Shown here: positions 53,146-61,704 of the stretch, piece after piece
How the letters are laid out: every line of letters begins with the position of its first letter
How positions within the stretch are numbered: position 1 is the stretch's first letter
DNA from: Pseudomonas fontis
GTDB taxonomy: Bacteria; Pseudomonadota; Gammaproteobacteria; Pseudomonadales; Pseudomonadaceae
Assembly: GCF_028656955.1 (NCBI RefSeq)
Contig: NZ_JAMDGY010000052.1
Coordinates: 1 to 64,000 of the forward strand
Length of the DNA: 64,000 nucleotides
Reading direction: 5' to 3'
The notes under the pieces: generated by a model
What the model was told of the DNA's origin: nothing
What the model saw: only the letters and a program-made list of their open reading frames with translations
Database searches by the model: none
Program-made: the position numbers and the translations under genes

Positions 53146-55140
53146 ATGGATAGGATGCGGGCATCATTGCTGGGGCTGCCGCGTGGCAAGAAGCGGCTGG
53201 TTCAGGTATTGACCGACGTTGTGCTGGTTTGGGCTGCGTTGTGGCTCGCGTTTGTCGTGCGCCTGGGGATCGACGAAGTAGCCAATCCTATCAAGGACCA
53301 TTTGTGGCTGTTCCTCAGTGCTCCGGTGATTTGCATACCTCTATTTATTCGGTTCGGCATGTACCGCGCCGTCATGCGGTATTTCGGTAATGACGCCCTG
53401 ATCGTGATTATCAAGGCAGTCAGCCTGGCCTCACTGATTCTCGGCTTCGTCGTGTATTGGTACAGCGCCCATCAGAATATTGTGCCTCGCTCGATCATCT
53501 TCAACTTCTGGTGGTTGAGCCTGATCATGGTGGGCGGGCTTCGCTTGGCAATGCGCCAGTATTTTCTGGGTGATTGGTATGCCGCCTCTCAACATGTACC
53601 GTTCACCAGCCGTGATGATGGACTACCGAAAGTAGCCGTTTATGGTGCCGGTGCAGCTGGTAATCAGCTGGTGGCGGCATTGCGACTTGGCAAGGTCATG
53701 CGTCCGGTGGCATTTATCGATGACGACAGTAGTATTGCCGACCGGGTGATCTCCGGCCTGCAAGTGTACAAACCTCGCCATATCCAGCGCATTATCGATA
53801 TGACCGGAGCCCAGGAAGTACTTTTGGCTATTCCTTCAGTCAGTCGAGCGCGGCGGCGCGAGATTCTTGGTTTTCTAGAAGGTTTCCCGCTGCACGTACG
53901 AAGCATTCCCGGCTTTATGGATCTGGCCAGTGGACGCGTCAAGGTTGATGATATTCAGGAAGTCGATATCGCAGACTTGTTGGGGCGCGACGCTGTGCCT
54001 GCCCAGGATGATTTACTTGAGCGCTGCATTGTTGGCCAGTCGGTAATAGTGACCGGGGCCGGGGGCTCGATAGGGTCAGAGCTGTGCCGGCAGATTCTAG
54101 GGCTTGGCCCCAAGACCCTGCTGCTGTTCGAGCACAGCGAGTTCAATCTTTACAGTATTCTCTCGGAGCTTGAGCAGCGCATATCGCGTGAGTCGCTGCC
54201 TACCCGTGTGCTGCCGATTCTCGGTTCGGTGCGCAACCAGGGGCAACTGCTCGACATCATGAAAACCTGGAGCGTGGACACGGTGTATCACGCGGCCGCC
54301 TACAAGCATGTGCCCATGGTTGAGCACAATATTGCTGAAGGTGTTCTGAACAATGTCATGGGTACCTTGAGTACGGCGCAGGCGGCACTACAGGCTGGCG
54401 TCTCCAACTTTGTGTTGATTTCCACAGACAAGGCCGTGCGGCCGACCAATGTCATGGGAAGTACCAAGCGCTTGGCAGAACTGACTCTGCAAGCGTTGAG
54501 TCGCGAACTGGCCCCGGTTTTGTTCGCCGATTCAAGCAATGTGTCTCAGGTCAACAATACTCGCTTCACCATGGTTCGATTCGGCAATGTACTGGGCTCA
54601 TCTGGTTCGGTTATTCCACTGTTTCATAAACAGATTACTTCAGGTGGCCCGTTGACGGTCACGCACCCGAAGATCACTCGCTACTTCATGACCATTCCCG
54701 AGGCAGCACAACTGGTCATCCAGGCCGGTTCAATGGGGCAGGGCGGGGACGTATTCGTTCTGGACATGGGCGAGCCAGTGCGGATCGTCGAGCTGGCGGA
54801 GAAGATGATCCACTTGTCCGGCATGAGTGTGCGTTCAGAGCGCAATCCGCACGGTGATATCGCCATTGAGTTCACCGGCTTGCGTCCAGGTGAGAAACTC
54901 TATGAAGAGCTGTTGATTGGTGACAATGTGGCTGCCACACGTCACCCCAAGATCATGAGTGCCAATGAAGATTATCTTTCATGGGACGCCCTCAAAGATA
55001 AACTCACGCAGTTACTGGCTGCTGTCTCCATCGACGATTATGACCGTGTTCGGCAGTTGCTCCGAGAGACCGTGAGTGGCTACGCCCCCGAGGGTGAAAT
55101 AGTCGACTGGATTTATCTGCAGCGTCGTCTTGACCCTTGA
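53146..55140 (+). CDS. wbpM: UDP-GlcNAc 4,6-dehydratase WbpM (FlaA1/CapD family)
   Basis: A 664-residue inner-membrane enzyme. Four membrane segments in the first 150 residues are followed by a CoA/NAD-binding-like domain (VYGAGAAGNQL near 166) and the catalytic SDR domain with VTGAGGSIGSE (near 303), STDKAVRPTN and the altered catalytic triad region NVMGSTKRLAE. It makes UDP-4-keto-6-deoxy-GlcNAc, the precursor of QuiNAc and FucNAc. The ATG at 53146 gives the length of known WbpM; the frame is open 93 bases upstream. wbpM is the conserved right border of Pseudomonas O-antigen loci. The preceding 289 bases (52857-53145) contain no recognisable gene. Confidence 0.94.
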   Translation: MDRMRASLLGLPRGKKRLVQVLTDVVLVWAALWLAFVVRLGIDEVANPIKDHLWLFLSAPVICIPLFIRFGMYRAVMRYFGNDALIVIIKAVSLASLILGFVVYWYSAHQNIVPRSIIFNFWWLSLIMVGGLRLAMRQYFLGDWYAASQHVPFTSRDDGLPKVAVYGAGAAGNQLVAALRLGKVMRPVAFIDDDSSIADRVISGLQVYKPRHIQRIIDMTGAQEVLLAIPSVSRARRREILGFLEGFPLHVRSIPGFMDLASGRVKVDDIQEVDIADLLGRDAVPAQDDLLERCIVGQSVIVTGAGGSIGSELCRQILGLGPKTLLLFEHSEFNLYSILSELEQRISRESLPTRVLPILGSVRNQGQLLDIMKTWSVDTVYHAAAYKHVPMVEHNIAEGVLNNVMGTLSTAQAALQAGVSNFVLISTDKAVRPTNVMGSTKRLAELTLQALSRELAPVLFADSSNVSQVNNTRFTMVRFGNVLGSSGSVIPLFHKQITSGGPLTVTHPKITRYFMTIPEAAQLVIQAGSMGQGGDVFVLDMGEPVRIVELAEKMIHLSGMSVRSERNPHGDIAIEFTGLRPGEKLYEELLIGDNVAATRHPKIMSANEDYLSWDALKDKLTQLLAAVSIDDYDRVRQLLRETVSGYAPEGEIVDWIYLQRRLDP

Positions 55141-55168
55141 AGATCTATTTTTCAAGTAATTGTTTTTT
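55136..55168 (+). terminator. Possible terminator at the end of wbpM
   Basis: CTTGAA/TTCAAG hairpin overlapping the wbpM stop codon, followed after TAATTG by six T. The stem is short, so termination may be partial. Confidence 0.45.
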
Positions 55169-55309
55169 AATGGTTTTTAGTGTGTTGGTCGCACTTGGTA
55201 AAACCTTGATGCCCCCCACCATTTGACGCATGCGCTCCAGCATCTAGGTTTCAAAGGCAGCCAAGGAAAAGCTGCCTTCGAATCTACTAGACACCATGGA
55301 GCACACCCT

Positions 55310-55642
55310 ATGCGTCACACCTACCTCGCTTCCCTGCTGATGGCCCTCGTTACCACTTTCTCCCTTTCGGCAGGGGCCGTTCCGGCCTCGCCGCCGGTAA
55401 CGGTACTGGCGCCTGTCAGCGTGACTGCAGCACAAGCCATTGACAAGCTCGACCTCAACACCGCAGACGCGACGACCTTGCAGCGTGAACTCAATGGCGT
55501 CGGAAAATCCAAATCCGAGGCCATCGTTGCCTACCGTGAGGCCAACGGAAACTTTGCAACGGTGGACGAGTTGCTGGAAGTGAAAGGGATCGGCAAGTCG
55601 ATCCTGGAGCGCAACCGCGACAAGGTGACGGTCAACAACTAA
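55310..55642 (+). CDS. ComEA-like helix-hairpin-helix protein
   Basis: A 110-residue exported protein. The signal peptide covers about residues 1-23 (MRHTYLASLLMALVTTFSL, then SAGAVPA). The mature part has two helix-hairpin-helix motifs of the ComEA type: LNTADATTLQRELNGVGKSK near residue 45 and LLEVKGIGKSILER near residue 88. ComEA binds DNA in the periplasm during natural uptake; in pseudomonads this short form is universal, and its role is not established. The ATG at 55310 has GGAG eight bases upstream. It is the usual right-hand neighbour of wbpM. Confidence 0.88.
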   Translation: MRHTYLASLLMALVTTFSLSAGAVPASPPVTVLAPVSVTAAQAIDKLDLNTADATTLQRELNGVGKSKSEAIVAYREANGNFATVDELLEVKGIGKSILERNRDKVTVNN

Positions 55643-55651
55643 GCAAGACAG

Positions 55652-55680
55652 GGGCGGGTGTGCAGGCGTTGCGCCCGCCC
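55652..55680. terminator. Hairpin between convergent comEA-like and DUF2897 genes
   Basis: A perfect 7-bp GGGCGGG/CCCGCCC stem lies 9 bases after one stop codon and 28 bases from the other. It lacks a strong T run on either side. Confidence 0.45.
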
Positions 55681-55708
55681 TCTAAGCGATGTGAAGCAGG
55701 GCCCCGGA

Positions 55709-55876
55709 TCAACGGTCCTGCGCATCCTTGGCATCCATTTCTGCATTGCGCTCATGAACCCGTTTGAGCTGCTCCTCGGTCAACGGCAATTTCTTCGCCG
55801 TATCGCGCAACATCATCAGGCCACCTACAATCGAGCCGATCGCAACCAGCAATATCAACCAGGCATACCAGGGCAT
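55709..55876 (-). CDS. DUF2897 small membrane protein
   Basis: A 55-residue protein beginning MPWYAWLILLVAIGSIVGGL, thus one membrane segment at about 3-23, then a charged cytoplasmic tail (KLPLTEEQLKRVHERNAEMD). This pattern is the DUF2897 family of pseudomonads; function unknown. AAAGGAG lies six bases before the ATG, which supports translation despite the small size. It is transcribed towards the comEA-like gene and divergent from pyrF. Confidence 0.85.
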   Translation of the reverse strand: MPWYAWLILLVAIGSIVGGLMMLRDTAKKLPLTEEQLKRVHERNAEMDAKDAQDR

Positions 55877-56055
55877 GGAATTCTCCTTTGGACGGCGAAT
55901 GACGCCGCACCTGAAGTTTCGAGTGATGGCGCCGGGCTTTGGTTCAATTATAGGAGGGCTGGCCCTGATGGCCTAATTAGCGATCATCGGCCCCCCTTGC
56001 TACGCTGCATCGGCTACAATGCGCGCCGATTTCGACTTGCCCAGAGAGCCTGCCC

Positions 56056-56757
56056 ATGTCCGTCTGTCAGACGCCCCTCATCGTCGCCCTGGATTTCCCC
56101 ACCCGTGACGCCGCCCTGAAACTGGCCGATCAGCTGGACCCCAAGCTGTGTCGGGTCAAGGTCGGTAAAGAGCTGTTTACCAGCAGCGCGTCCGGCATCG
56201 TCGAAACCCTGTGCGACAAGGGTTTTGAAGTGTTTCTCGATCTGAAATTCCATGACATCCCCAACACCACCGCGATGGCCGTCAAAGCCGCCGCCGAGAT
56301 GGGGGTGTGGATGGTCAACGTGCATTGCTCCGGTGGCCTGCGCATGATGTCGGCCTGCCGTGAAGTGCTGGCCCAGCGCAGCGGCCCGCAGCCGTTGCTG
56401 ATCGGTGTGACCGTGCTGACCAGCATGGAGCGCGAAGACCTGGCCGGTATTGGCTTGGACATCGAGCCGCAGGAGCAGGTGTTGCGCCTGGCGGCACTGG
56501 CCGAGAAAGCCGGGATGGATGGTTTGGTGTGCTCTGCGCTGGAAGCAACTGCGCTGAAGGCGGCGCACCCATCGCTGCAATTGGTAACGCCGGGTATTCG
56601 TCCCGCCGGCAGTGCACAGGATGACCAGCGCCGCATCCTGACCCCGCGTCAGGCACTGGATGCAGGCTCGGATTACCTGGTGATCGGTCGTCCAATCAGC
56701 CAGGCGGCTGACCCTGCACAAGCGCTGGCAGCCGTGGTTGCTGAAATCCGCGCGTGA
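56056..56757 (+). CDS. pyrF: Orotidine 5'-phosphate decarboxylase
   Basis: A 233-residue TIM-barrel enzyme making UMP from OMP. The catalytic Asp-Lys-x-x-Asp array is seen in DLKFHDIPNT (about residue 60), together with VALDFPT near residue 11, KVGKEL near 34 and TPGIRPAG near 180. Length is normal for the family. It stands alone and is followed by a REP doublet. Confidence 0.96.
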   Translation: MSVCQTPLIVALDFPTRDAALKLADQLDPKLCRVKVGKELFTSSASGIVETLCDKGFEVFLDLKFHDIPNTTAMAVKAAAEMGVWMVNVHCSGGLRMMSACREVLAQRSGPQPLLIGVTVLTSMEREDLAGIGLDIEPQEQVLRLAALAEKAGMDGLVCSALEATALKAAHPSLQLVTPGIRPAGSAQDDQRRILTPRQALDAGSDYLVIGRPISQAADPAQALAAVVAEIRA

Positions 56758-56802
56758 TCCGCTTTGCCAGGTCTCTAACGGGAACTGGCTGGCGAGAAAA
56801 AC

Positions 56803-56853
56803 TGTGGGAGCTGGCCTTAGCGGGCCCGATCGCCGGCAAGGCTGGCTCCCACA
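56803..56853. repeat. REP doublet (inverted pair)
   Basis: Inverted REP units TGTGGGAGCTGGC and GCTGGCTCCCACA with CGGGCCCGATCG between them, placed between convergent pyrF and the oxidoreductase gene. Confidence 0.8.
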
Positions 56854-56883
56854 GAGTTGATGTGATGCTGTGAGGGGTGGTGG

Positions 56884-57888
56884 TCAGACCTTCAGCACCA
56901 ACTTGCCGAAGTTCTCGCCACTGAACAGCTTGAGCAGGGTTTCGGGGAATGTTTCCAGCCCCTCGACCACATCTTCCTTGCTCTTGAGCTTGCCCGTCGC
57001 CAACCAGCCGGCGATTTCCTGGCCCGCTTTACCGTAGTTGGCCGCATGGTCCATGACCACGAAGCCTTCCATCCGCGCACGATTTACCAGTAGCGACAGG
57101 TAGTTGGCCGGGCCTTTCACCGCCTGCTTGTTGTTGTACTGGCTGATCGCCCCGCAGATCACCACGCGGGCCTTGAAGTTCAGGCGGCTGAGCACGGCAT
57201 CAAGAATGTCGCCGCCGACGTTGTCGAAGTACACGTCCACGCCTTTCGGGCACTCACGCTTCAAGCCCTCCAGCACGTCCTCGGCCTTGTAGTCGATCAC
57301 CCCGTCGAAACCCAGCTCATCCTTCAGGTACTGGCATTTCTGCGCACCCCCGGCGATGCCCACCACGCGGCAGCCCTTGATCTTGGCGATCTGCCCGGCA
57401 ATGCTACCCACCGCGCCTGCTGCGCCGGAGATAACCACGGTTTCGCCGGCCTTTGGTTGGCCCACATCCAGCAGCGCGAAGTAGGCAGTCATACCCGTCA
57501 TGCCCAATGCCGAAAGGTAGCGCGGCAGGGGTACCAGTTTCGGGTCGACCTTGTAGAAACCTTGTGGCTCGCCCAGGAAGTAGTCCTGCACCCCCAGCGC
57601 ACCATTGACGTGATCGCCCACGGCATAGCCGGGATGCTTGGACGCCACTACCTCGCCAACCCCCAGCGCACGCATCACCTGGCCAATGCCTACCGGTGGG
57701 ATGTAGGACTTGCCTTCATTCATCCAGCCGCGCATCGCTGGGTCCAGTGACAAGTAGAGGTTCTTCACCAGCACTTGCCCGTCGGCGAGTTCGCCAACTG
57801 GAATCTGCTCGTAGGTGAAGTCCTCACGACTCACGGCGCCAACAGGGCGTTTGCTGAGCAGGAAGCGGCGATTGGTCTGGGCAGTCAT
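56884..57888 (-). CDS. NADP-dependent oxidoreductase, CurA-like (MDR family)
   Basis: A 334-residue zinc-free medium-chain reductase. The nucleotide-binding loop is VISGAAGAVGSIAGQIAK near residue 145, and GMTGMTAYFALLD lies before it. Similarity along the whole length to E. coli CurA is apparent from the N-terminal L-S-x-R-P-x-G and LYLSLDPAMRG patterns. Members reduce the double bond of alkenals, alkenones or curcumin. The ATG at 57888 has GAGG seven bases upstream; an in-frame ATG further 5' has none. Confidence 0.87.
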   Translation of the reverse strand: MTAQTNRRFLLSKRPVGAVSREDFTYEQIPVGELADGQVLVKNLYLSLDPAMRGWMNEGKSYIPPVGIGQVMRALGVGEVVASKHPGYAVGDHVNGALGVQDYFLGEPQGFYKVDPKLVPLPRYLSALGMTGMTAYFALLDVGQPKAGETVVISGAAGAVGSIAGQIAKIKGCRVVGIAGGAQKCQYLKDELGFDGVIDYKAEDVLEGLKRECPKGVDVYFDNVGGDILDAVLSRLNFKARVVICGAISQYNNKQAVKGPANYLSLLVNRARMEGFVVMDHAANYGKAGQEIAGWLATGKLKSKEDVVEGLETFPETLLKLFSGENFGKLVLKV

Positions 57889-58123
57889 GTGCAGGCCTCG
57901 TAAGAGATAGGGCAAAGCTTGTTGATAGACCCTGAACGGCGAACCGGCAAGGTTTACCCGCCGGGCGAATGAAGTGTGATCGATATAGATGATAAAGCCA
58001 GTACTAGATAATCACTTGCCCGGATGATGCTTCAACCGGGCGGCTGATGATACTGCTCAAGCACCCCACGGCCTGACTAGACTCCAGCCATTGTCTGTTC
58101 TCACCTCGTTGCGGGAGTTATTG

Positions 58124-58885
58124 ATGAGCATGAAGTTTACTGGCCGGGTTGCCCTGGTCACCGGCGCTGCTGCAGGTATTGGCCGGGCCACGGCGCAGGC
58201 CTTTGCTGCTGAAGGATTGCAGGTGGTGGTCGCCGACCTTGATGTGGCCGGCGGCAATGCCACTGTTGAGCTGATCCGTGCGGCCGGTGGCGAAGCGATT
58301 TTCGTCTCGTGCAACGTGACGCGCGATGCCGACGTGGCGCAGTTGATTGCACGTACCGTTGAGGCCTACGGCCGCCTGGATTACGCCTTCAACAACGCGG
58401 GCATCGAGATCGAGCAGGGGCGCCTGGCCGAAGGCAACGAGGATGAGTTCGACGCGATCATGAGCGTCAACGTCAAGGGCGTCTGGCTGTGCATGAAGCA
58501 TCAATTGCCGGTCATGCTCGCCCAGGGTGGCGGTGCCATCGTCAACACCGCCTCGGTCGCAGGCCTGGGGGCGGCACCGAAGATGAGCATCTACAGCGCG
58601 TCCAAGCACGCGGTGATCGGCCTGACCAAGTCAGCAGCCATCGAGTACGCGAAAAAGCAGATCCGTGTGAATGCCGTGTGCCCGGCGGTGATCGATACCG
58701 ACATGTTCCGCCGCGCCTATGAAGCAGACCCGCGCAAGGCCGAGTTCGCTGCGGCAATGCACCCGGTCGGGCGCATTGGCAAGGTTGAGGAGATCGCCAG
58801 TGCGGTGCTGTATCTGTGCAGCGATGGCGCAGCGTTCACCACGGGCCAGGCACTGGCGGTCGACGGTGGTGCTACGGCTATTTGA
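58124..58885 (+). CDS. Short-chain dehydrogenase (classical SDR)
   Basis: A 253-residue oxidoreductase. TGAAAGIGRA (residues about 12-21), NNAG near 90, catalytic Ser in NTASVAG near 140 and YSASK near 155 are all intact. An Asp at the end of strand 2 (VVADLD) suggests NAD over NADP. The substrate is unknown. The ATG at 58124 has GGAG eight bases upstream. The end overlaps the convergent MFS gene by eight bases. Confidence 0.88.
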   Translation: MSMKFTGRVALVTGAAAGIGRATAQAFAAEGLQVVVADLDVAGGNATVELIRAAGGEAIFVSCNVTRDADVAQLIARTVEAYGRLDYAFNNAGIEIEQGRLAEGNEDEFDAIMSVNVKGVWLCMKHQLPVMLAQGGGAIVNTASVAGLGAAPKMSIYSASKHAVIGLTKSAAIEYAKKQIRVNAVCPAVIDTDMFRRAYEADPRKAEFAAAMHPVGRIGKVEEIASAVLYLCSDGAAFTTGQALAVDGGATAI

Positions 58886-60047
58886 GGGCGGCGAGTGCAG
58901 GTGCCCTCAGCCGCGCATCGCTGCGCAGCAACGCCATCCCGACCACCAGGCAACTGATGGCCAGGGCCACGCCGAACAGCAGCAATGCCATGGCAGCGCC
59001 GAGCCTGTCAGCCAGCACGCCGGTGAAGATCACCGGCAGGCTGAACCCCAGGTAGGCCAGCAGGAAGAAGCCCGCGCTTGCGCGGGTTTTTTCATGGCCG
59101 GCGAGCTGAGTGACCGCCGACAGGCCGCCCAGGTAAATGAAGCCATAGCAGGCGCTGCTGGCGGCCACGGTGCCGACCAGCATGGCGGTCAACTCGCCAT
59201 GGTTTGCCCCCCACGCCAGCAGCGCGTAGCTGCAGGGCAGAATCAGCAAACCCAGGCTTGTCGCCCGCACCGGCGTCATGCGCCGTGCCAGTGGTTGGAA
59301 CAGCAGTCCGCAACTGATCACGCAGAACGTCGAAAACCCTGACCAACTCGCCAGCCCATGCTGCTTGAGGATCGACGGCAGCAAGGCAATCACCAGGCCG
59401 ACACAGGCCCAGGCAAGCAGGATCGACAGGCCATAGGGCAGGCTGCCGGCAGGGTAAAACGGCAGGCGCAGCAAGGGTGACTTGAGTGCCGGGCGTGGGT
59501 CCGGCAGGCGCCAGACGATCACCAGTGCAACCGCCGCCAGCAGCAGGTGCAGGTAGAAGCTGCCCGGTGTCAGGCTTGGCCCGCGCAACAGGAAGGCGCT
59601 GGTCAACGCGGCGCCCAAACCGAAACCCAGCGACGTCGAGGCCGTGACCCAGTTGGCGGCGCGGCGATTATCTGCGGCCTGCATCAGCTCGCTCATGTAC
59701 GCCGTGCCCGTCGCCGACGCCAGCGCGGTGCCGATGCCCATCAGCAACCGGGCAAGGCCGAGGGTTTCCAGGTTTGGCGCGCACAGCATCAGTAGCGTCG
59801 CGGCCATCGACAGGCACAGCGCCAGCAGGATAAGCGGCCGCCGACCCACTCGGTCGGCCAGCCCGCCCAGCAACAACAGCACCGGCACCACGCCCAGTAC
59901 ATAACCGGAGAAGGCGATCGCGGTGGCGGTTGCGCCGCGCCCCGAGAGTTCGGCGTAAGCGGTGTACAGCGGTGCCTGCAAGTTGACGGCGAAGGTGATC
60001 AGGCACAGGGCCAAGGCCAGGGTATGCGGGGCGCGGGAGGCGGCCAT
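58878..60047 (-). CDS. MFS transporter
   Basis: A 389-residue membrane protein with about twelve hydrophobic segments. The MFS loop 2-3 motif is GGLADRVGRRPLI near residue 55, and the corresponding weaker motif GVLADRLG is near 345. Substrate unknown; a drug or small-molecule exporter is the likeliest class. The ATG at 60047 has GGAG seven bases upstream. It is divergent from the MocR-type regulator, which probably controls it. Confidence 0.87.
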   Translation of the reverse strand: MAASRAPHTLALALCLITFAVNLQAPLYTAYAELSGRGATATAIAFSGYVLGVVPVLLLLGGLADRVGRRPLILLALCLSMAATLLMLCAPNLETLGLARLLMGIGTALASATGTAYMSELMQAADNRRAANWVTASTSLGFGLGAALTSAFLLRGPSLTPGSFYLHLLLAAVALVIVWRLPDPRPALKSPLLRLPFYPAGSLPYGLSILLAWACVGLVIALLPSILKQHGLASWSGFSTFCVISCGLLFQPLARRMTPVRATSLGLLILPCSYALLAWGANHGELTAMLVGTVAASSACYGFIYLGGLSAVTQLAGHEKTRASAGFFLLAYLGFSLPVIFTGVLADRLGAAMALLLFGVALAISCLVVGMALLRSDARLRAPALAALK

Positions 60048-60132
60048 GGGCAAGCTCCAAGGGATGAGCGCCCAACTCTCGGCTACGCGCGCATGACCAA
60101 CAAGGCACAGCACCGACGCTTTTGTGATTAAC

Positions 60133-60155
60133 TGTTCGGTAAAAATCAGCGAACA
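60133..60155. promoter_or_regulatory. Candidate operator for the MocR-type regulator
   Basis: TGTTCG and CGAACA form an inverted repeat with an 11-base spacer, eight bases before the regulator start and in the divergent promoter region with the MFS gene. The position fits autorepression. Confidence 0.5.
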
Positions 60156-60162
60156 CTTTGTC

Positions 60163-61557
60163 ATGGACTTGAAGCTTGATCGTGCCGCCGCAGCGCCACT
60201 GGTGCAGCAATTGGTAGATAGCCTGCGTAGCTGGATTGAAAGCCAGCGTTTGCGACCAGGCAGCCGCTTGCCGTCGATTCGCCAATTGGCGACGGAGCAG
60301 GGGGTGAGCCAGTCGTGCGTGATCGAGGCCTATGATCGGCTGGTCGCCTCGGGCTGGCTGGAGGCGCGTCATGGCGTCGGTTTTTTCGTCGCCGAGCGCA
60401 AACACCAGCCGCCGCTCGACGAAGCGTCGCCTTGGGATGATGGTGTCGACAGTCGCTGGCGACAGTTCAGCGATGCGCATTCGGCGTTGCTGAAACTGGG
60501 GTGTGGATGGCTGCCCGGTGGTTGGCGACAGCCTGAAGAAATCGCCCAGGCGATTCGTCATGTCAGCCGTGGCGCCGAGCCGGACCTCTTCTGCTATGGC
60601 CCACCGTTGGGGCTCGCCAGCCTGCGGCTGCAGATTCGCAAGCGCCTGGCACCGCTGGACATCCACGTGCAGCCTGAGCAGATCCTGACCACCCAGGGCG
60701 CCAGCCACGCGCTGGATCTGCTGGTGCGCACGCTGCTCAAGCCAGGCGACAAGGTGCTGGTGGAAAGCCCGGGCTACTACAACCTCTACAACCTGCTGCG
60801 GCTGCACGGTATCGAGATGCTGGTGGTGCCGCGCACTGCGCAGGGGCCTGACCTGACGGCTCTCTGTGCATTGCTGGCCGAGCACCAGCCGCGCTACCTT
60901 TTCATCAACAGCATGTACCACAACCCGACCGGCACCAGCCTGTCGCCCAAGACTGCGCAGCGTTTGCTGGAGCTGGCGCGCGAGCACGATTTCCGGATTG
61001 TCGAAGACGATATCTACGCCGACTTCCAGGCAGGCACGGTGACCCGGCTGGCCACGTTGGATAACCACCAGCGGGTGATCTACCTGGCGAGCTTTTCCAA
61101 GACATTGAGCAGTTCGCTGCGGGTCGGCTACCTGGTGGCCGACCCTGCACTGATCGCGCAGTTGGCCGAAGTGAAGATGGTAACGGGGATTGGCGCTTCG
61201 CGCTTTGCCGAGCAGGTGGTGGCGCAGTTGCTCGCCAGTGGTGTCTACCGCAAGAGCGTCCAGCGCTTGCGCGTGCGTCTGGCCCAGCACATGGCCAGTG
61301 CCTTGCAAATGCTCGAGGCCGCAGGCTGGGAGGTGTTCGCCGAGCCGTATGGCGGGATGTTCGTCTGGGCGCGCTGCCCCAATCGATCATTTGCCGACTT
61401 GCATGGCGAAGCCTTGAAGGCCGGCGTGCTGTTGTCGCCCGGTGCTGCGTTCTACCCGGACAATGCTCCCAGCGACTGGCTGCGCATCAACGTCGCCTAC
61501 GCGCAGGACCCACGCGCCCAGGGGTTTTTCCAGGCTGCTGGGCAACCATCGCGATGA
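60163..61557 (+). CDS. MocR-type regulator (GntR HTH + aminotransferase-like domain)
   Basis: A 464-residue protein. A GntR winged helix-turn-helix lies at about 8-78 (RPGSRLPSIRQLA, then YDRLVASGWLEARHG), and a class I aminotransferase-like domain from about 105. The PLP Lys is K313 in ASFSKTLSSSLRVGY, with MYHNPTGTS and EDDIYADF before it, so PLP binding is expected. MocR proteins sense amino acids, vitamers or amines through this domain. The ATG at 60163 is chosen because the HTH begins directly after it. The divergent MFS gene is the likely target. Confidence 0.88.
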   Translation: MDLKLDRAAAAPLVQQLVDSLRSWIESQRLRPGSRLPSIRQLATEQGVSQSCVIEAYDRLVASGWLEARHGVGFFVAERKHQPPLDEASPWDDGVDSRWRQFSDAHSALLKLGCGWLPGGWRQPEEIAQAIRHVSRGAEPDLFCYGPPLGLASLRLQIRKRLAPLDIHVQPEQILTTQGASHALDLLVRTLLKPGDKVLVESPGYYNLYNLLRLHGIEMLVVPRTAQGPDLTALCALLAEHQPRYLFINSMYHNPTGTSLSPKTAQRLLELAREHDFRIVEDDIYADFQAGTVTRLATLDNHQRVIYLASFSKTLSSSLRVGYLVADPALIAQLAEVKMVTGIGASRFAEQVVAQLLASGVYRKSVQRLRVRLAQHMASALQMLEAAGWEVFAEPYGGMFVWARCPNRSFADLHGEALKAGVLLSPGAAFYPDNAPSDWLRINVAYAQDPRAQGFFQAAGQPSR

Positions 61558-61704
61558 CGACCTCCAGTGTCCTGAATACGACGCAGGCGTAGCTTATTGC
61601 CATTATTGTGGCGCCAAAGGCTTGTGCTGCCAGCAACGGGATTGCCACTCTGCGAGCCGGGCATCAACCGGTGGCGTCGTGGCGGCGCAAGAGGGTGGCT
61701 AGCA

